DNA from: Alphaproteobacteria bacterium | GTDB lineage: Bacteria > Pseudomonadota > Alphaproteobacteria > UBA6615 | Direction: 5' to 3' | NCBI GenBank assembly: GCA_028279245.1 | Contig: JANQOE010000032.1 | Span: 1 to 44,497, forward strand | DNA: 44,497 nt | Part shown: positions 42,396 through 44,497 of the stretch, piece after piece | Numbering within the stretch: position 1 is the stretch's first letter | Layout of the letters: every line of letters begins with the position of its first letter | Program-made: the position numbers and the translations under genes | Notes under the pieces: generated by a model | Seen by the model: only the letters and a program-made list of their open reading frames with translations | Told to the model about the DNA's origin: nothing | The model's database searches: none

Positions 42396-44497
42396 CTACT
42401 CGGCCGGTGCCGTTACACGCCGGGAATCCTCGCTTTTCCGGCGTTCAATCAAGCCGAGTGTAATCGACATCATCGGCGGCACAATCGCCATTGTGAGTAC
42501 GGCCGATAGGGATAGGCCGCCTAGGACCACCGAGCCCAAACCGCGGTAGAGTTCCGACCCGGCACCCGGGAACAGCACCAGCGGCAGCATCCCGAACACG
42601 CTGGTCAGCGTCGACATGAAAATCGGCCGGACGCGGTTCTGGGTTGCCCGGGTGATGGCCGTATCCGGGTCCATGCCCTCTTCGCGGATGTTGTACAGCG
42701 TTTGGTGGACCAGCAGGATCGCATTGTTAACCACGATGCCGATCAGGATGACGAAACCGAGCATCGTCAACATGTCCAGCGGCTGCAGTACATACAAGTT
42801 CAGCAGCGCCAAGCCACCCAGCCCCCCAGCGGCGGCCACCGGCACCGACAGCATGATGATCAGGGGATAGAGGAAGCTCTCGAACAGCACCGCCATCACC
42901 AGATAAACGATGACGGTCGCCAGCAGCAGGTCGATCACCAGCTCGTTCCAAGTCTGGGTCAGCTTGTCCGCCGAGCCGGAGATGCTGAACCGCACGCCTT
43001 CCGGCACCCCTTCCGCCAGCAACGGCTCGATCACCTGGCCTTGCAACAGGTCGATGGCGGTTTCCAGCGCCATGGTATTGGCCGGCGTCACCGCCATGGT
43101 CACCGTCCGTGCCCGCTCGATCCGGCGGATCTGTGTCGGCCCGGTCGTCACCTCGATATCCGCCAGGCTTTCCACTGGGAGGATCCGGCCATCGCTGGTC
43201 ACCACCGGCAGGCTGCCGATGCCTTGCGTGGCCGTCACATTGTCGCGCGGCCCCGTCAATGTCAGGTCGATCCGCCGGCCGTCGACGTTGATCTCGGCCA
43301 CCCGCAGGCCATCGTTGAAGGCGTCGACCGATTGGCCCAAATCCCTTGCGGTCAGTCCATTGTCGGCCAGCCGCACCCTGTCGGGCAGCACCCGCACCTC
43401 CGGCGCACCAAGTGTCAGCCCCGGCCGTGGCCTCGTTCGGTGTCCTTCACCCGGCGGCATCTCTTGCATGATCTTGAAGAACGCGCGCTGGCCGACACCG
43501 AACAGTTCCTCCAGGTCGGGCCCGGAAATGTTTAGCTCGATAGACCGCCCCCCGCCGATCGATCGGCCGAACAACGACGGCTGAAACACGAAGGCAAAGG
43601 TGCCCGGCTCACCGAACGCCGGCTGCTGCATGATCGGAATCAGTTCGGCCGCCCGCCCGTCATGTTCCGCGCGGCCGCCAATGAACGCGTTGCCTTCGCG
43701 CGCGACGTAGAAGAAGCGCTCGAACACCGGCCCGTCCGCCTCGGCCTCCGCGACCTCACTGGCCCAATGCGGCCGCGTCCCGTTCTCGATGCGTTTGGCG
43801 ATGGATGCCGTGGTTTCGAGATTGTAGCCGGACGGCGGCTGTACGAAGCCGAACACGAAGTTCTGGTTTCCGGTCGGCAGATAGTCCAACTGCGGCAACA
43901 GGATGCGCGCCGCGATGGCGGCAACTGCGACGATCGCGACAACGACACCGGCGGCAAGCAGCTTGCTGCGCACGACGACGGCGGCAAAGCCCTGCCACAT
44001 GCGGGCAAAGCCGCGGCCGAAATGGTCGACCAGCGGGATCTTCAAATGCTTGCCGGAAGAACCGACCTTTCCGCCCAGCAGCCGGTTCGACATTGCCGGG
44101 ATCAGCGTCACCGACACCAGCAGGGACAGCATCACCGAGACGGAGATCGCAATCGCGATATCCCGGAACAACTGTCCCGCTTCCAACTCCATGGTGAGGA
44201 TGGGAATGAACACCATCACCGTTGTCAGGGCGGACACCAGCACCGCCGGCCAGACCTGCTGCGCACCCTTGTAGGCGGCCTCCGACTTCGACAATCCCTC
44301 CTGCCGCAGCCTGTAAATGTTCTCCAGCACGACGATCGCCGCGTCGACCACCATGCCGACGGCGAACGCGATCCCCGCCAGACTGATGACGTTCAGCGAC
44401 CGGCCGAGCGCCGCCATCGCGACAAAGGACCCGATTACGGAAACCGGGATCGCCGCCGAGACGACAATCGTCGCCCGCCAGGACCGCAGGAACAGCA
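42396..44497 (-). CDS. RND-family efflux transporter permease, 5'-truncated by the window end
   Basis: The open frame continues to the end of the window (LFLRSWRATIVVSAAIPVSV onward), so the start and the first part of the protein are missing; about 700 residues are present. AGIAFAVGMVVDAAIVVLEN is transmembrane helix 4 with one proton-relay Asp; the second Asp of AcrB-type pumps is Ala here. The periplasmic domain and second helix bundle follow (YLVMAVLFESFLYPLIIMLS, VNNAILLVHQTLYNIREEG, RPIFMSTLTSVFGMLPLVLF). Homologues export drugs, metals or lipids with a membrane-fusion protein and outer-membrane factor, which would be encoded to the right. The substrate is not evident. Confidence 0.92.
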   Translation of the reverse strand, partial: LFLRSWRATIVVSAAIPVSVIGSFVAMAALGRSLNVISLAGIAFAVGMVVDAAIVVLENIYRLRQEGLSKSEAAYKGAQQVWPAVLVSALTTVMVFIPILTMELEAGQLFRDIAIAISVSVMLSLLVSVTLIPAMSNRLLGGKVGSSGKHLKIPLVDHFGRGFARMWQGFAAVVVRSKLLAAGVVVAIVAVAAIAARILLPQLDYLPTGNQNFVFGFVQPPSGYNLETTASIAKRIENGTRPHWASEVAEAEADGPVFERFFYVAREGNAFIGGRAEHDGRAAELIPIMQQPAFGEPGTFAFVFQPSLFGRSIGGGRSIELNISGPDLEELFGVGQRAFFKIMQEMPPGEGHRTRPRPGLTLGAPEVRVLPDRVRLADNGLTARDLGQSVDAFNDGLRVAEINVDGRRIDLTLTGPRDNVTATQGIGSLPVVTSDGRILPVESLADIEVTTGPTQIRRIERARTVTMAVTPANTMALETAIDLLQGQVIEPLLAEGVPEGVRFSISGSADKLTQTWNELVIDLLLATVIVYLVMAVLFESFLYPLIIMLSVPVAAAGGLGGLALLNLYVLQPLDMLTMLGFVILIGIVVNNAILLVHQTLYNIREEGMDPDTAITRATQNRVRPIFMSTLTSVFGMLPLVLFPGAGSELYRGLGSVVLGGLSLSAVLTMAIVPPMMSITLGLIERRKSEDSRRVTAPAE

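Overview
The window reads as the chromosome of an alphaproteobacterium, probably Rhodospirillales-like. The DNA is GC-rich and gene-dense. It carries a class I lysyl-tRNA synthetase start, a Usg protein, a GlnK-AmtB pair, an FprA-KorA-KorB cluster and a divergent uraDH/xdhABC purine block, a mix common in that class. This is an inference from gene content; no 16S or marker tree is available here. I see no insertion sequence, prophage, CRISPR array, tRNA or rRNA. No gene-free stretch exceeds 300 bases; the longest are 24295-24586, 9414-9696, 11413-11657 and 30647-30877.

Layout. 1-4.6 kb: 5' end of lysS (minus), a small unknown gene, a DinG/XPD-type iron-sulfur helicase, a TerB-like protein, a MarR regulator and divergent usg. 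4.7-9.4 kb: ferredoxin-NADP reductase (FprA type), KorA, KorB, then a small coiled-coil protein. 9.7-11.4 kb: glnK-amtB. 11.6-14.8 kb: 1-Cys peroxiredoxin, metallophosphoesterase, orphan AAA+ ATPase. 14.9-23.5 kb: a sugar/polyol ABC operon on the minus strand (two different ATPases, binding protein, two permeases, small membrane protein, PfkB kinase), a divergent FadR-type GntR regulator and an alpha/beta hydrolase. 23.5-24.3 kb: DsbA-like oxidoreductase. 24.6-29.3 kb: a second, ribose-type (CUT2) ABC importer, followed by two small convergent genes. 29.9-33.2 kb: hydroxypyruvate isomerase, divergent from an APH-fold kinase overlapping an enolase paralogue. 33.2-39.4 kb: PA14-type secreted protein, uraH and uraD (minus), divergent xdhA-xdhB-xdhC (plus). 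39.5-44.5 kb: GPH/MFS symporter, secreted unknown protein, candidate small RNA, Crp-family regulator and a 5'-truncated RND pump.

How the genes fit together. The right-hand block makes metabolic sense. XdhABC makes urate. UraH and UraD handle the two unstable intermediates after urate oxidation. The carbon released later as glyoxylate normally passes through tartronate semialdehyde and hydroxypyruvate (Hyi) to glycerate, 2-phosphoglycerate and PEP. A kinase translationally overlapping an enolase paralogue with altered active-site residues lies between Hyi and this block.

The most interesting signals are: (1) a possible ~69-nt small RNA at 41525-41593 (minus), with a Crp-type palindrome centred exactly at -41.5 of a -10-like element, a CU-rich anti-Shine-Dalgarno stretch and a strong intrinsic terminator, next to a Crp-family gene; (2) the kinase/enolase-paralogue pair; (3) a two-ATPase ABC importer whose sequence defects all fall in the same composite ATP site; (4) five of seven convergent gene pairs that share their stop codons in a 4-base overlap.
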